Shown here in pieces: positions 45,740-60,547 of a DNA stretch of 64,000 nt; position 1 is the first letter of the stretch, and each line of letters starts with the position of its first letter. Below the pieces are notes generated by a model. The model ran no database searches, was not told where the DNA came from, and saw only the letters and a program-made list of their open reading frames with translations. The stretch comes from Apus apus. Lineage: Eukaryota > Chordata > Aves > Apodiformes > Apodidae. Position numbers and translations under genes: made by a program. The stretch spans positions 15,678,001-15,742,000 of the forward strand of contig NC_067285.1 of assembly GCF_020740795.1 (NCBI RefSeq), given 5' to 3'.

Positions 45740-48425
45740 GCTGTCTGATGCTTGAATTGCAATAACTTCGTTTTCATGAGAATTTATGCTCTGCTCAAGA
45801 CCTTGAAGAAGTATGAACAATACAGTGTAACTGTTTTCATAAGTGATAATCGGTTTGCCCCTTGCCAAGGTCTTTGCTGCACCTGCAGATCGGGTGAACC
45901 AAAACTGCTGCTTTGTAAAACTGCTGAAAACACAGAAAGTATCAGTCATGTATTGGGGGAGGTAAAAATGGGAGTGCAATGGACAACATAACTGATAGGA
46001 ATAATTAAAATGAAGGCTTGAAATGTGCACTGAGAATGAGAATTTATTGTCTGTTTTCTTTCACAGACGTCAATGGTGTTTGGATAATGTAAATCTGAGA
46101 GAGGACTTCTTGTTCTCAAAGCTGATGCTGTGCTTTGTGCCTAACCCCCCTTTCCCCAGCAGTTTTTTGAGAATCTCTATCAGTGTCCTTCACTACAAAT
46201 ACGACTTTACTGGGGAGATATCAAGGTCTGTGTACAAGGCTTCACTCTGCTTATCCAGGCACCAGTGAAGCTCCCTCCTGGATGCCAAGGCTGGGAAACA
46301 TCTTTCACCCTTTTGCTAACAAACTTAACCATTTGTTTTCAAGTTACTGTCTTTCTTTTAGGATCTTTATTACAATCTAATGCTTGATCTCCTATGTAAA
46401 GGTGATCTATTTTGCAGTCTGGAGTGATCCACTAAAATTCTTTACAAGTGGTTCAAATTAGTTCAGACAACTAGTGTCATAAGTAGCCACAATACTAATT
46501 GTTACATGCTGTTATTTTTTCATAAGTTTGGGCACTCCTGAAACTCACTGTGTGCTCTTTCAGTGTTAGAAGATTTATTCAAGTTTCTATAATTTCCTAA
46601 TTTTCATTTTGTGACCTCAGGTTCAGTTTTTTCCTTCTTGTCATAGTGAATAGATAGTGCATTCTGACTTTTGTAGAGTGCCTTGAAATAAAAAGATTTC
46701 TGTTTTTGGTTTGGGATTAATCTTTGCTTAGATTTTTAGAGAAGACACCACTGATTCTTTCAGTTTTTCTTTAAACAGATTCAGTGCTTCTGACCTGAAG
46801 CCATCCTAGTTGTGTTCTGAAGCAAGTATTGTGCATTTTCTGATTTATCATAGGTACTGCTTACTTTAGCTCTGTTGGATTTCTGCCTTCAGTCAGAGTT
46901 ATGTCACCTGGAAAGAGAAAACCTGTCCCACACAGAAACAGACGCTGTTCAGAGCAGTGCTGGTTCATGTACCAGACAGGTTCTCATGTACCAGACCTGC
47001 TAGAGGAATTGTCATTTTTTGTTTTAGTATGTGCTCTTCTGAAAAATATATATATCAAAAAAGAGAAAGAGGTGGTGTTTGTTTGTTTGTTTGTTTGTTG
47101 TTTTTTGTTTGTTTGGTTTGTTTTTCCTAGGAAATGGAACACAAAATTGCTGGATTAGCATCTGGAATATAGGCACTGTTTATGCTTTAGTCTTGAGTCC
47201 TAGAGAGACCATCTAATTCAGGGTGAAAATATCACCAAACTTGAGAATGTTGTGTTTTGATGTTAGATAGTGTGTGAACCTTTGGTTAAGAGCTATATGC
47301 ACAGAAGACCTTAATGAAATTGGGAATGGGGTCTGAAGCTTCCATCTTTGTGAGCAGAAGTGGCTATTCAGATAAGCATTCTCACTAAGAGTAGTCAGAT
47401 TACTTACTTCTGTGTGAAGGAGCAGTCTCTTGATTTTTGTGGTTTATAATTAGGATTACTTATTTGTAAATAATTGGTAAAATACCTGGAACAGCTCATT
47501 TGTAGTTTATCAGTCTCTCTTAAGAACACAATCAAAGCTGGTTTTGATTTGAACTACAAAATTAAACTTTTATTAAATTACGTGGTTTATTCAGAAATAT
47601 AGAGCAAGCAACTTTGAAATTTTAGAACAAAAATAATGAAATGAACACACTACTCAATCTTTTCCTTTGATGTTGAATGCAACGAGGTGATCTGATGTCT
47701 TTTAACCTCAAGGCATGATTTCTGAAATGTATGCCATTCAGGCATACCTCTGAAAGCCACATAAATTTGGTAGCTAGGGTAAAATAAATAGCCTGAAATT
47801 TTAGTGCATGCAAGGATTGATGTCTGCAATATTTTATGTGCTCTATGCATAATTTGGTATGATGTATGTTTATTTTAGCAACCTTTTCCTAGGAAAAGAT
47901 CCCTGCAAATGTCACTTCATGCATATGTGTAGATCTGTGGATGGTGGCTGTTAACTGGTGTTTAAAAAAAAACCACAACAATTAAAAAAACCCCACAGTC
48001 AAATTAATTTATGTAGCACTGATGTACCTCAGGGAATATTTATTGTTTCAACCATTTCTGAGTTGTTAAAATTAGTGGGACTAGAAATCCCAGCTATTAC
48101 AGAATCACTTGTAATGTATATTCATTAGGGCAGGTTACAGTGCTGGTGAAGCTCTGGAACACATTTTTCATCAGCTTATGCCAGAGCTCTCTCTTAGCTA
48201 GTGTCTTAAAAGAGCATGAAAGAGACTTTTAATTTAATTTGTGGATAGCTGTGTGTATGTGCATTTTGCAAGGATTTATTTATGAACCTCAAGTTGTTTT
48301 TTGCTTTCAGAATGTTTTTTGATTTTGGTTGTTTGTGTGTGTGGTATTTATTTATTTGTTTGTTTATTTATTATGACACATACAGCTTTGTATAGAATGT
48401 TCTTTTTCAATGTGTCTGGCTTTGT
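45740..48425. other. Intergenic, no gene recognised
   Basis: AT-rich. TTTG tracts at 47075-47128 and 48321-48371. A host transcript of MIR202 might begin here or further right, but no promoter is clear. Confidence 0.5.
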
Positions 48426-48429
48426 GGGA

Positions 48430-48520
48430 AATTCAGAATACAACAGACTATCAGCTGGAAGGGACTTCCAGTGATCATCTAGTCCAAATGCCTAACCAAC
48501 TGAGGGCAGACCAAGTTAAA
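48430..48520 (-). repeat. CR1 3'-end fragment
   Basis: CAGCTGGAAGGGACTTCCAG and TGATCATCTAGTCCAAATGC form the reverse complement of a CR1 3' end. It lies 0.4 kb from the large CR1 but appears to be a separate insertion. Confidence 0.8.
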
Positions 48521-48934
48521 GCATCTAATATGTGGGAGGGAGGTTGAAGGGTATTGGAAAAAGTCTTACTTAAAACACTGCATGAGTGCTTCCCCTAAGA
48601 ATAATGGATGTTCACAGCTGGTTCAGGGGGGTTTGGTTGCAAACTTTTATTGAATATTACTGAATCTGCATTTTTTTCAATGAAAAATTTTATATTGATT
48701 AGGACTGCCTGCAGGGTTATAGAGTTGTTTGGCTTTAATAGTCTCATAAAATGAGGAAGTACTCTATTATTATGACCATTTATAACTTCTAATATAGATA
48801 TTTGGAGGTACAATACCTTGTTAAAGCTGAGGATTGGCATGAGTTTCTGTTTTCCACTATAAACTCAGTGGAGCATCAAAGTGTGGGATGAAGAAAATGT
48901 CATGAAAATTTCCTTCATGTTAATTTTCATTAGT

Positions 48935-50545
48935 TAAGGTTGGAAGGAACCTTAAAGATTATCAGGTTCCAACCTCCCTGCTCTGAGCAGGGACACCTCA
49001 TATTAGAACAGGCTGCACAGGGTCTCATCCAACCCGACCTTTAACACTTCCAGGGAGGAGGCTTCCACAACCTTCCTAGGCACCCTATTCCAGCACCTTA
49101 CTACCCTCATGGCGAATAATTTTTTCCTGATGTCTAACCTAAATCTACCCTCTTTCAGTTTAAAACCTTTACCCCTTGTCCTATCACCACATCTCTGGTG
49201 AAAAGCCCCTCCCCAGCTTTCCAGTAGGCCCTTCAGGTACTGGAAGGCTGCTATAATATCTCCCTGGAGCCTTCTCTCCTCCAGGCTGAACAGCCTCAAC
49301 TCTCTCAGCCTGTCTTTATTGCAGAGGTGTTCCAGCCTGTTGATCATCTTCATGGCCCTCCTCTGGACCCTCTTCAACAGTTTCATGTCTTTCCTGTGCT
49401 GAGAGCTCCAGAGCTCTACACAGTACTCTGGATAGGGTCTCACCAGAACAGAGTAGAGGGGGAGAATCACCTCCCTTGCCCTGATGGCCGTTCTTGTCTT
49501 GATGCAGCCCAGGATGTGGTTGGCCCTCTGAGCTCCAGTGTACACTGGTGGCTCATGTCGAGCTTCACATCTACTACAACCCCCAACCACCCCCAAGTCC
49601 CTTTCCTCGGGACTGCTCTTTACCCATTCTCCCCCTAGCCTTTATTTGTGCCTGGGGTTGCACCAACCCAGGTGCAGAACCTTCCACTTGGCCTTGTTGA
49701 GCTTCACGAGGTTGACATTGGCCCACCTGTCAAGCCTGCGAAGATCCCTCTGGATGGCCTCTGTTCCCTCTAGGGTGTCAGTGACACCACACAGCTTTGT
49801 ATCATCAGCAGACTTGCTGAGGATACACTCAATCCCACTCTCTTACTCTCCAACAAAGGTGTTAAACAGCACTGGTCCCAGTACTGACCCCTGGGCAACA
49901 CCCCTCATCACTTGTCTCTGCTTGGACACTGAACCATTGACCACACATGTCTGGGTGCAGCCATCCAGTCAATTACTTACCCACCAAGTTGTCCATCTGT
50001 CAAATCCAGGTTTTGTCAGTTTGGAGATCAGGATGTTGTGTGGGACAGCGTCAAATGCCTTGCAAAAATCCAGGTAGATAATGTCAGTTGCTCTGCCACT
50101 ATCCACCATATCTGTAGCCTTGTTGTAGAAGGCCACCAAATTGGTCAGGCATGTTGGCTGTCACCAATCACCTCCTTATTTTCCGTGTGCCTTAACAGAT
50201 TTTCTAGGACTATCTGTTCCATTATCTTTCTGGGCACAGAGGTGAAACTGACTGGTCTGTAGTTCCCTGGGTCTTCCTTTTTACCCTTTTTAAAAATAGG
50301 GGCTGTGTTACCTTTTTTTCCAATCAGCAGGAACCTCACCAGACTGCCATGACCTCTCAAACATGATGGACAAAAGGTTAGCAACTGCATCTGCCAGCTC
50401 CCTCAGGACCTGTGGATGGACTCCATCAGGTCCCGTAGATCTGTGCACCTTCAGGTTCCCTAGATGATCATGAACTTGTTTTTCTCCTACAGTGAGGAGT
50501 ACTTCATTCTCATAGTCCCTACTTTCATATTCTGTGGCCTTTTAA
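48935..50545 (-). mobile_element. Decayed CR1 LINE, reverse-transcriptase end
   Basis: A 5'-truncated CR1 of about 1.6 kb in minus orientation. Its 3' end is at about 48940 (GGTTGGAAGGAACCTTAAAG). Reading leftward, the translation first shows [18 protein letters not shown] (about 50390-50145), a reverse-transcriptase block. The catalytic Asp-Asp context SADDTKLCG follows at about 49790-49815, then the C-terminal domain (LYSVLVRPYPEYCVELWS, then KGFKLKEGRFRLDIRKKLFA) at 49596-49003. The blocks lie in different frames with stops between, so the ORF is broken and the element is not autonomous. The usual Phe before Ala-Asp-Asp is Ser here. Confidence 0.92.
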
Positions 50546-53500
50546 AAGTAAAATGGTAGGATACATGGCACCAAGCAGGCAGAAAACACCTTGCAGAGAT
50601 TTGCTTTTACACTGAGCAACTAATAGGATGTGTTCTATATTCCAGAACAGTGGGGCTACTAGAACATTTAGCTTATGCATTCTATGTATGTGAATTCTGC
50701 CCTGTCAATATCCAGCTTCCTAGAAAGGATTAAGAGTACTCTCATGAAAGTCAGTGATCAACTTCCCTTTAGAGTCAGCGTGCGTATGTTAGACAAACAA
50801 GTCCAAACTGAATCCTGTGTTGACTGAAAAATAGCCTGGATAAATCCATGTGCTTTTTCTATTTAAATCTCAGTAATTTTGTGGGTTTTAAGTAGAAAGA
50901 ACAATCAATTTTCATCACTGAAAGTGAGGTTTTCAAAGAATGCTGGTGTTCTTATGGTTGTGGAACATAAAGATACATATATGTATTTGTCAAGGCTTTG
51001 ATAATTCATCTGAATTGGTTAATATGAAAAAAGTCATTCTAGTGTTCTTGATGTCTTTAATTTATTGATCATTGCCTTGGGGAAGAGGAAAGTCTTGCAT
51101 TTTAAAACTGGTATTTAAATCTAATGGCCTAAGTAAAGAACATTCTTAATTGTATGTAGCTGCCAGTCTTTGAGTGCTCTGTTTGAACAGCCCCTTTCTA
51201 ATGTTAAAAGCTATTCTAGATTGCTCACCTAAAGCAAACACCTGTAACCTGCCCCTTCCATTAATGATTGTTACAGAGTAGGTGCATTCAGAAGGAGAAG
51301 TTAACTGGGCTGTGACTCACAGAAGTGAGAGACAGCCCTGGATTTGTCTTCTACCAGACACATGGCTTATAATGCTTGAATTGTAGCTCTGAAACAAAGT
51401 ATGTTGGAATGCAGTTTGTAGGACCTGTATGACACCTTGGAAAAGTATAACTAGGTGGAGGCATAGTTTTTAGAAGTTTTAGAAGCCCAGATTTTTTTAA
51501 TAGTATTTCACAAAAACTTTGGGTATGACAGTTACGAACATTTTCTATTATTTCTTATAAATTTCTATTTCTAAATTTCTATTATATTTCTTATAAAATT
51601 TGAATGTAGAAATTACTTGTTAGACCTTCTACAATAGAACCTGAATTAAAGCTGGAATGTTCTTTCTGTGTAATGTCCAACAGGAGGAAGATCAGAAATT
51701 AAAACTTTTTTTGTGTGTTACTCTTTATATTCTAAGTATGAACTGAAGACAAATGTTAACTGGAATGAGATCTGGCAGTCTGCAGTAGTGGCTTTCAGAA
51801 CTGAACATACATATGCACACTTGCATATATTGTTTCTTCTTTATCTTTAGTTCCATCCTTTTTTAAAAGTTTATTTTCTTGCACCAGTGGACCTTTTCTG
51901 ATTAGCAACACGATGGTCATAGGTATGTTTTCAGACAGTTGATATGTAAGGATGCTTAGTATCCACAAGGAATTCAACATTCTTGATAAATGTATGGTTG
52001 GTGCATGTATGTTTGTATAGGTATATACGTGAGTTATATATTATGAGATTTCATTTGATTTATGTCTTTATGCTAAGCAGCTAAGAATTAGTATAATTAA
52101 AATGCACATTGTGAAGATAGCTTTAAAAACATTCTGAAGTATTATTATTGCTATATTCTAAAATTACTTTGGTTTAGGGTGGCCTAAGTTAGGTTTTTTT
52201 TAGGACTAATTGTCTCATTGTTTTCACCGAGTTTCTGTCTTCTGTTTTGTGCTTAGCTGTATGGAACAAGAATTACATTTTTTCATTCTGTAACGTTCTT
52301 AATAGAATACAGTCAGGGTCTTTCTCTCTAATGATGGACTCCTTTAAATGAAACTAGAGATCTACATTGCCCTGTGCATTTCATCAAACAAAAATCAACA
52401 TGCAGCCTTGTAACAGATGGTCAGGAGAACTGTCAAAGGCTTTGCAGACAAAACTTCTGAATTTAAATTATGACTCAGTCAGGTTATAAGTATTTAATTT
52501 AATTCTGAAACATAACATACTTACCTGGACAAAAATGTAATTAAACCATTATTTCTAATATTTGAGGTAAACTTTATAGTGCAAAGTATAACTAAAAAAT
52601 ACTGAGCGTGTTCATGGTATTCATATGTAATGTTAGGCTGCTTTGGAAGTTTCATATAGTGACATTCTGCCCAGGTTAATTTTTTTAAATGATTGTAAAT
52701 TATTTCACTGTTCAGTGCCTAAAGTCCTGGATGCTTAGCTAGAAGTAGGACCTGTGCAATTTTTTCCAGGAAAATATATAAAATGCATAAAAGTAGTTGG
52801 TGAGTGATCCCTGAAATAAAAAAAAAAAAAATTGATTTGCATAAAATCCATGTATATAATTATTATATAAGCAAAGGAAAATGAGCATTCCTGTTTGCAA
52901 ATACAAAGTTCTAAGTTGTGTAACTTAGGTGCATTTTCCCATTATTCTGGTGTTTTGTTTTTTTTAAAATGAAATTTCCTTAAAATGAAGATACAAAAAC
53001 TGTGCTCAGATAGTTGAAGCATAAATATTAAAAATGTACTATAGACATGAATGGTAATGGTCAAAGATGTTGGAAAGAAAGCTTGCATATTTTGTGTCTG
53101 AAAGACTGAAGTTGGCAAGCTTCTTAACTACAAAAAGAATGTAAGATACAGTAGCTGGCCTTCAAACTGTTTTTCTGGGGAAAGCAGGATGAACAAAGTT
53201 GATTGTATGCAAACTGCAGGAAACAGTTTATGAAAATAAACTGGAACAAACTCATATTCAGATATGTGGTTCAGTGTTTACTGAAGTCAGTGAAAGATTC
53301 CCAGACTTCAGAGGAGCCTCAAAAATCTATGTTTTTTTTACTGTTTTGTCTGAGTAACCTGAAGTGTCAATGTTTTAAAAATCAAAGCTGAAACACAGTT
53401 TAACCCTACAGATGTATTAGAAATTCTGCACAATGAATAGAATTACTTAGTTTTTTTTTAACTAAGGTTTTCAATCTGATTATTTTTAAGTTCCACTGGA

Positions 53501-53565
53501 TATGTGCATTACTCAATAAAAGCATTTTTTGAACCTACAAAAAGAAAAGTTTTGCTACCCCTCAG

Positions 53566-53579
53566 TTGCCCCCTGCTGC
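53566..53579 (-). promoter_or_regulatory. CTCF-like site
   Basis: GCAGCAGGGGGCAA on the minus strand matches 12 of 14 core positions. It points opposite to the site at 40190, so the two face each other around MIR202. Confidence 0.3.
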
Positions 53580-56500
53580 TCTTTTTAAGGAAGAAAGGCT
53601 TTCATTCCTTTCAATACTTTATTTGAGGTAATACTTTTTTCCGTGCAAGTGTGGCTTTTACATTTTTTTCCCCTCAGTACTGTTAACTCATGTTTGCATG
53701 AGTGATCGACTGGTAGAACTTGAAAATACCTAGTAGTACTTTCACTTATGTGGTGCAGAGCTGTGTTACACTGCAGATTGCTCACAGCTATCAGGGTATC
53801 AGTCTAGATTTCTTAAAGGTTACATTAAAAAAAATTGTTTCAATTTTACTCACTAGGGCAGCGAAATTTTAACTGTTGCTAAAGTGTTGATGCTGGCCAC
53901 TTTCACCTTTGCAAGAGGTATCGCTGAAGTAAAATATGGGTATGTTAAATGATTCATCTTAAGCATTATGATAAAGGTTGCAAAATGCTTTTGCATGCAG
54001 GTATCTTCCCCAGAGCATCAGAGAAAAAATGCTGAACAGGTCTGTAGCTGGAAATTCCCTTGTGTCCTCAGCAGGACAAAACCCTGTTCCACAGTTCCCT
54101 GGAAAATATTGTTCAGCTTATTGTAAGCTTATGACTAAGGGGAATAAAGCTGCCCCAGGTCTCTCTCTCTACCAAGTATGTACAGTGGGATGAACACACT
54201 ACAAAATAGCTTTGCATTACTAGCTTCTCATATCTAATCCACATCTTCCTGTATGACCTGAGTGGATCACTCAAATAAATTCAGCAATGTAGGTATATTC
54301 TTAAGTAATTTTCACAATTCTACTTCAAGGATGTTTAAAGCTGAGCACTAATAGAAGTATTTGAATCCCTGGCATCTTCTGTTTCATTAGAAAGGAGCAC
54401 ATGTGAACAGTTCTTAAAATTCTTCTCAATTTGTCATTGTTTGCAGGTGACTTTGCTGTCTTCATTCGTTGTGCTTCATTCATACACTAATTGAAGTACT
54501 AATTAATTCAGTATAATACTGAGGAATTCAGGATGTTCAAAGTTAAACAACACTTGATTTTGTGGAGATCTAGAAGAAGATATTGGTGGAAGCAAATCCT
54601 TAATTTGGTCAGTTATAAATCTTCCTAAAAATTCAGTTTCTTGACAACAGCTGAGACAAGTTCACTGTTCACAGGTTCACCAGTTTACTGCTACCTCTGC
54701 TTTTTCTCTGAACACCAACCTTGTGCTTCTGCTGCTTATTCTGTGCTGTTTCTGGCATTTGGTGTACTCCATAAGCCAGCTCAGTTCACTAGTCAGTTTT
54801 CAACAAAATATTAATTTAACAAAATATTAGACTTTCAGCCAATTCAGCAAATTGCAGGGAAAAAGAAGGGAAAATAAGGACTTCTCATTTTAGTAAAAGA
54901 AAGATCAGCTATCCTGACTGCAGAACCACCCCTGAAGAAAGTGTAAAGAGCCAGAATAACTGTTATTTTTCTGTGTCTTGTCCAGGGATAATGAAACTGG
55001 AAGCTATGTGCAATCCACATAGAGTGGGGTTTTTCTCTATTTCAATAAGAAATTGAGTAGTTAATGTATGCTATACAGCATAGTGAAACAAAACCTTTTT
55101 TAGTATTTTATTTCTCTATTGTTGTAGCTCTTTATCAGTCTGTTAGCCAAAGGTCTTTTCTTAATATATTAGCAAGTGTGGATCAACTTAATTGTCGTTT
55201 GTTTGCCTAAGCTCTTATTTCGGGTATTTCAGATGAGTGTGGAAAAATACATATGTGTTAATAAATTGTGAGTAGTTCTTTCACCTGTAAATATGTGTAA
55301 ATATGTACTTCAAGCACTTTCCAAAGTGATTAGAAAATGGTGATAGTTCATCTGAACAATCTGTTAGCCTCACATGCAATGTAATATACCTTCTGCAGAA
55401 TTGATCCTCTACTGGTGTAAATGAATAAAGATTTTTGTGCTGAAATATGTTGATTCACAGCAGCAGGCCAAAAGGTTTTTGTGCTGTACATTGAAAAAAA
55501 GTTCATGTTTTAGCATTTAGGAGCTTGTTCAAACTTGAAAGATACACATTAATAGTATAGTACTGTTGCTATATGTAGTCCTTAGTTTAAGTTTGAATCT
55601 GTTACTTTGGCCAACAGCTAAGCTGCCCCTGTCTAGAAGCATCACAGACATGCCAAATTAAAAAAAATAAATATGCTTGCATATACTTAGAAGAATAGTC
55701 TTATTTCAGTAGAGTTACTAATGTGAGTAGTATGAGAAACGAAATACTTTTTTTTGTGGATATGATCTGAAAAGTAAAACTTTAAGTCTTATATAGTTAT
55801 TTTATATCTGAATGTTTGACATTGTGAGTAACAGATTTAATTTTTTAATTATTTTTTCCCCATTCTGTTATACAGCCACAGGGGTAAATGCTTTTGGTCA
55901 GATTCAAGCAAATCCTCTTTAATTTTAATGACTCAGGAACAGAAATGGAAAAATACAGCAGCTTGCCCTACAAAGTTGTCACTGAAAGTATACAACATTC
56001 TCAGCAATCTCACTAACAAGAAGCAGCCTATGTTTTGTTGTGTGTTTTATTTTAATATCCTTTGAAGTAAAAATATTACCTTTAGAAATACAACCGACAG
56101 ACAAATTCAAACGGTGTCCTTGACAAAAGATGAAAACTTCACTTAACACTGGTACAAGTTACTGATATCAAACATGCTGGGAAAGAAATTAGCAAGACAG
56201 AATTATCTTCTTACCCTGCCAGAGGGAGTAACAGCAAAATTAACCTTGAATACTGTTTGGAGAGCATTCTTGTGAAAACAGTATGACACAATGTTAAAGT
56301 TATGGATATGAAGAGGTCAACAGTTCTGAACTGATTTGGGCCCATTACATTTTATTTACTGCATTTTAAAAGTAATTTTACCGACCTATTTGTGCTAAGA
56401 TTTCTGAGTGCGAATTACAGTATCTTTTAATTTTCCATAGCCTGATTGAAGGATTTGTTAAATTATAATATTGTTCATCTCCCTTCTTAAAAGCAAGTTT

Positions 56501-58653
56501 CTTTCACATGTCTTATTTGAACATGTCAAAAACATGACACCCCAGTCTTAGTCACACTTAAAATTCTTGCTCCTGCCTCGGGCTCCCACTTCGCATAGTC
56601 CATAAGATTAAACAATTAAGTAGAGTAAGAATAAAATTCAGACTTGTTTGGTATGTTTGAGGATCTTTTTTCTACTTGTAGCAACTTGCTGAAAATGTCA
56701 ACCACTCATTCCATATGTTGTGATTGGAATTTATATTTCAGTACATTTTGTTAATATTTAGGTCAGTAGGACATAGGAACTTGATCATAGTTGCTGTAGA
56801 CTGCTTGTATTTGGCAGTTGTGATAAACTGTCTTCTAGTCTATTTTTTAAGAACACCTTAATTATTTTAAATTTCTCTTCCTTCATATAAAGTGTGTCCT
56901 GGGGTATATTTTTAGTGCATTCATTATATATTTTCAGATCTTAGTTTAAATATGGTTATGGGATAAAGGATATATAGTATTATGGGATAATTGTCATACT
57001 AAAAGAAAAACTAAAATTGCTGTGAAGCACTGCATTCTGCTTTCCAACTAGAGAATTTTGACAAGTGCTAACCAGATGTGAACTAAATGTGGCCATTTAA
57101 ATAGCTTTTATTAAGAAAAAATATTCTTTTCATATGATGATTATTTCATAGTAACTAATGCATAATATTCTTATATAGACTTTTATTATCTGTATCTTCC
57201 TTAAAGTGTAATGGTTTGAGGTAAATTATTGAGGTAAACATTAGGGTAGAATCAATCTGCTAATTTATGTGAAGAATGGAAATAACAGTGCCTGTTACAT
57301 CAGTTTCCAACTTCATGGTGAGAAGTAGAGGCATAACTACCTGGAGACAAGATGACACAAACTGCTTTCCCCCAAGATTTCTTTCTCTAGAGACAAAAAT
57401 GTTTTCAAAGTAGTTATTTTGAAAGTTACCTTCTCTATCAGAAAAAGAAACTGAGTAGTTGCCCACTCTAGCAGCAGCTTTTTTGTCTTTTGTTAATGAA
57501 CGGAAAATTCTTCAATGAGAAGTATTTGGTTTTGTCAGTTTAATTGCCTGAACAACACAACATTTGGAAATTTAGAACATTTCATACTCATGGAACAGCA
57601 TCCTTCAGGTGTGCTTCTTTGAGACTGCTGAACCAATTGAACAGATCTCTGCTACTGAAAAGTTAAGTCCTTTCTTATGTTCTTAGAAATATAGCTATCT
57701 GCTTTCTTTTGTATTTCAGTTTATTTTTTTAGGGGGTACATCCTTGCCAAAGTTTGGTGTAGAAAATTCTAGGATAATTGCTAACAGTTAAAGAAAAGCA
57801 TGAATTTGGTAAAAGGTGAAATTCACACTTTATTGAAAAGTTGAAGAAAAATATCATTAAAATTTCAGCCTTTCTCACCATGCAGGTTTCTTCCATTACA
57901 AACTGAGTCAACACTAACTTTCAGCATGTTATTCATCAGTAACATAACTGTAAAAGTAGCTGACACCAGAATCTTACAAGATTGCAGTCTGTAACATAAT
58001 TAGATATAAGCAATTTTGGGACCTACAACAAACCTAATAATAACCAATGCCAAGGTACTAAGAAGTTGCTAGTGACTTTAAGTGTCTCCTCTGCAGCTGC
58101 TCCTTTTGAAACAGTCTTAATGCAGAATTGTCTTAATGAGATCTAATATTTAAGAGCACGAAAATCGACATGTGTAATTAAAAAAATCTTCTAATAGGTA
58201 TAATAAGGCCAGGATTTTGCCACATATATCCACATGAATCTGTTTTTACTGTCTTTCATGCTCTTCTGAACCTAAGGGTTTCCTGACACTTCTCTAGTTA
58301 TACAGACAATTTTTTCTTTTACTTTGAGGAATTGCTATAAGTAGTACTAGTTAGTGGCTCATCTGTCCCAAAAGATTAATCCAGTGCAGATCTACACTTC
58401 CATCATTCACTGAATTGTGATAGACTTCTTCCCCTTCATGGGTGAGTTGTAAGTTCTCAAAAAGAGAAAGAGAAAAAACTAAACTATTTGAGTCTGTGAA
58501 CAAATGTAATTCACATCTAACACTATCTGTGGCTAAGAATTTCTCTAAGCATCTACACCAACCATTTTTTTTTTTTTTGAGAGAGAGACTGATAAACAGC
58601 AAAATGAAAATTATTTCCCTTTTGTGCAGCAAGTATTGACTCCAATATTTATT

Positions 58654-58670
58654 CCCCCCCCCCCCCCCCC
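58654..58670 (+). repeat. Poly(C) run of 17
   Basis: Uninterrupted C run in an AT-rich region. Confidence 0.9.
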
Positions 58671-60547
58671 AAATCTGAACTCTTTATGCCAAGTTTTGAA
58701 GTGTGTCTTGTAAGGAATCTTAATAATATCAGAAGCCATTTATGTTATACTCTTGCTCTCAAACTATTGCAAAACACTTCTCAAATCAGACACAGAAATA
58801 CGCAGGTGAAATGCAGGACTACATAAAAATGAACAGAAATCTGCCTAAAAAAATTACTCTTCTGCAGGGAAATATCAACATTTTCATTTTCCACTTCATA
58901 GCCAGTAAATGCATTTTATCAGACAAGGTAGTGAAAAGGTTTGTAACTTCTTGTTAGAATAAGAACTCTCTCTGAAGATGTTAAAGCCTTAAAAAAGTAA
59001 AACCTCTTGGGATTATTTTGCTTTTCTCCTTGAGTTAAGATCAGGTTTAATTCTGGTTTGATTCCCTCTCCCCTGTTGTAATTAGTAATTAGAAGGTACT
59101 TTGAAACTTATAATGTATTATTTTGTTTTCATGCAAAACATTCCCAGTGAGCTGGAATTCATGGAACTTAAGGTGATGAGAAATCTTAGAAGGTTTAATA
59201 CGAGGTGTTCACTTAACAGGGCTATTAAGATTTACCCAGTCACATCTGCTGTTGAGTCTAGTAATTTTGTTTTACCATAGTTTTTCTTTCAAAAGATTAC
59301 CTAATTTTGACTGAAACATCAAGAGATGGGACCCTTATTTTTCTTAGTAATTCCACTATCTAGTAATTCCCTGCCTGCCCCCTCCTTACCTTATCCCATT
59401 AATCACATTTAAGATTTTTATTTACATTTCTCTTTTTTCAGCTTCTCATTATTGGTTCTTGTTAGGCTATTCCTTAGGTATTAGATCATTCCCTATTATC
59501 TAATATTTTCTCTTCATAAAGATACTTTGTACCTCTCTGTGAGGACTGAAGCCCAAACAGCTCCTCTGCAGCTGAGAGCAAAAAAATAAGCATTCCGGTT
59601 GCTTACTGATAGTTGCAAGTTAGAAATGCAAACCAGTATCAGTATTTACTCTCACACTTTTCAGCATAAAATGTTTTTTTCTCTTTTCACAGTATATTGC
59701 TTTTTGTTTAAAGCACAAGGAGTTCAGTATTTAACCCTATTTAATTACAAGTTATATTGTCTTTTTATGGTGATAATTAAGAAAAATATTAAGGAATTAA
59801 TTCTGAATGTTCTTTTATTTTAACTACTGCCCAAGAGAATGAAATAGACAATTATGGAAGATGACAATGTATAGACACAATTTGCTCTTTTAAAATTATT
59901 GTTTAGAGAGGAAATTATTTAAACATAAAATTAGTATTCTCTGAGTGCCTTGGTCCTGATTTTTGTTTGGGCCTTAAGATGGTTTCCAGCGTTGACAAGG
60001 AGCATTTATGTTTAAGTAAATACAAAGGTAGCTATTTCATTATTCAGTTGAGTGTGTTCTAAGATCAAACCAATTTTGAATCTACCAGCTCATTTAATAA
60101 TTTTTTTCAGATGCAATCAGCCTGGTGACATTGCTGAATTAAGTAACTAAGACCTGCTGTTTTCAACCCTGTTTTATTTAATTCACTTCTCATAAAAAAA
60201 AGGAGTAGGTCAGAAAAAAAAAACAACAAACCACATACCAAAAAAGCAACTCACAAAGAAAAGCTTTTTGGATAATCTGGCTCTGAGGGAGAAAGGCAAA
60301 GAAGTGATCAGTATTTTCAAGGGTGTGCTTTCTCATGGCCACTGTAAGAGAGGAAGAGGCTGCTCTGCTGAACGTATATAAACTGTCCAAAATATTTCAT
60401 TTTTGCTTTTGTCAGCAATGAAAATTTAGGATCTTTTCTACATCAAAATTCAACATAGTCCTCTAGTGTTGTTACTGCCCAATAGTGTCTGACTTTACAA
60501 AAGAAATAGTTTAATCATCTTGTTTCAGGACAGATTTGCAGTAACAT

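Larger units (their letters stand above)
50550..60545. other. Intergenic, no gene recognised
   Basis: About 10 kb of AT-rich sequence. Contains TTTCTATT-type imperfect repeats (about 51544-51600), a CTCF-like site (53566), a 14-base T run (58566-58579) and a 17-base C run (58654-58670). No splice-joined coding frames were recognised. Confidence 0.55.

Noticed and set aside
45710-46030. 106-codon minus-strand frame near MIR202
   Set aside because: No motif. It crosses a good splice donor, so if transcribed it is more likely a non-coding exon.
49003-50390. CR1 open frames as a host gene
   Set aside because: They are reverse-transcriptase remnants of a LINE, broken by frame changes.
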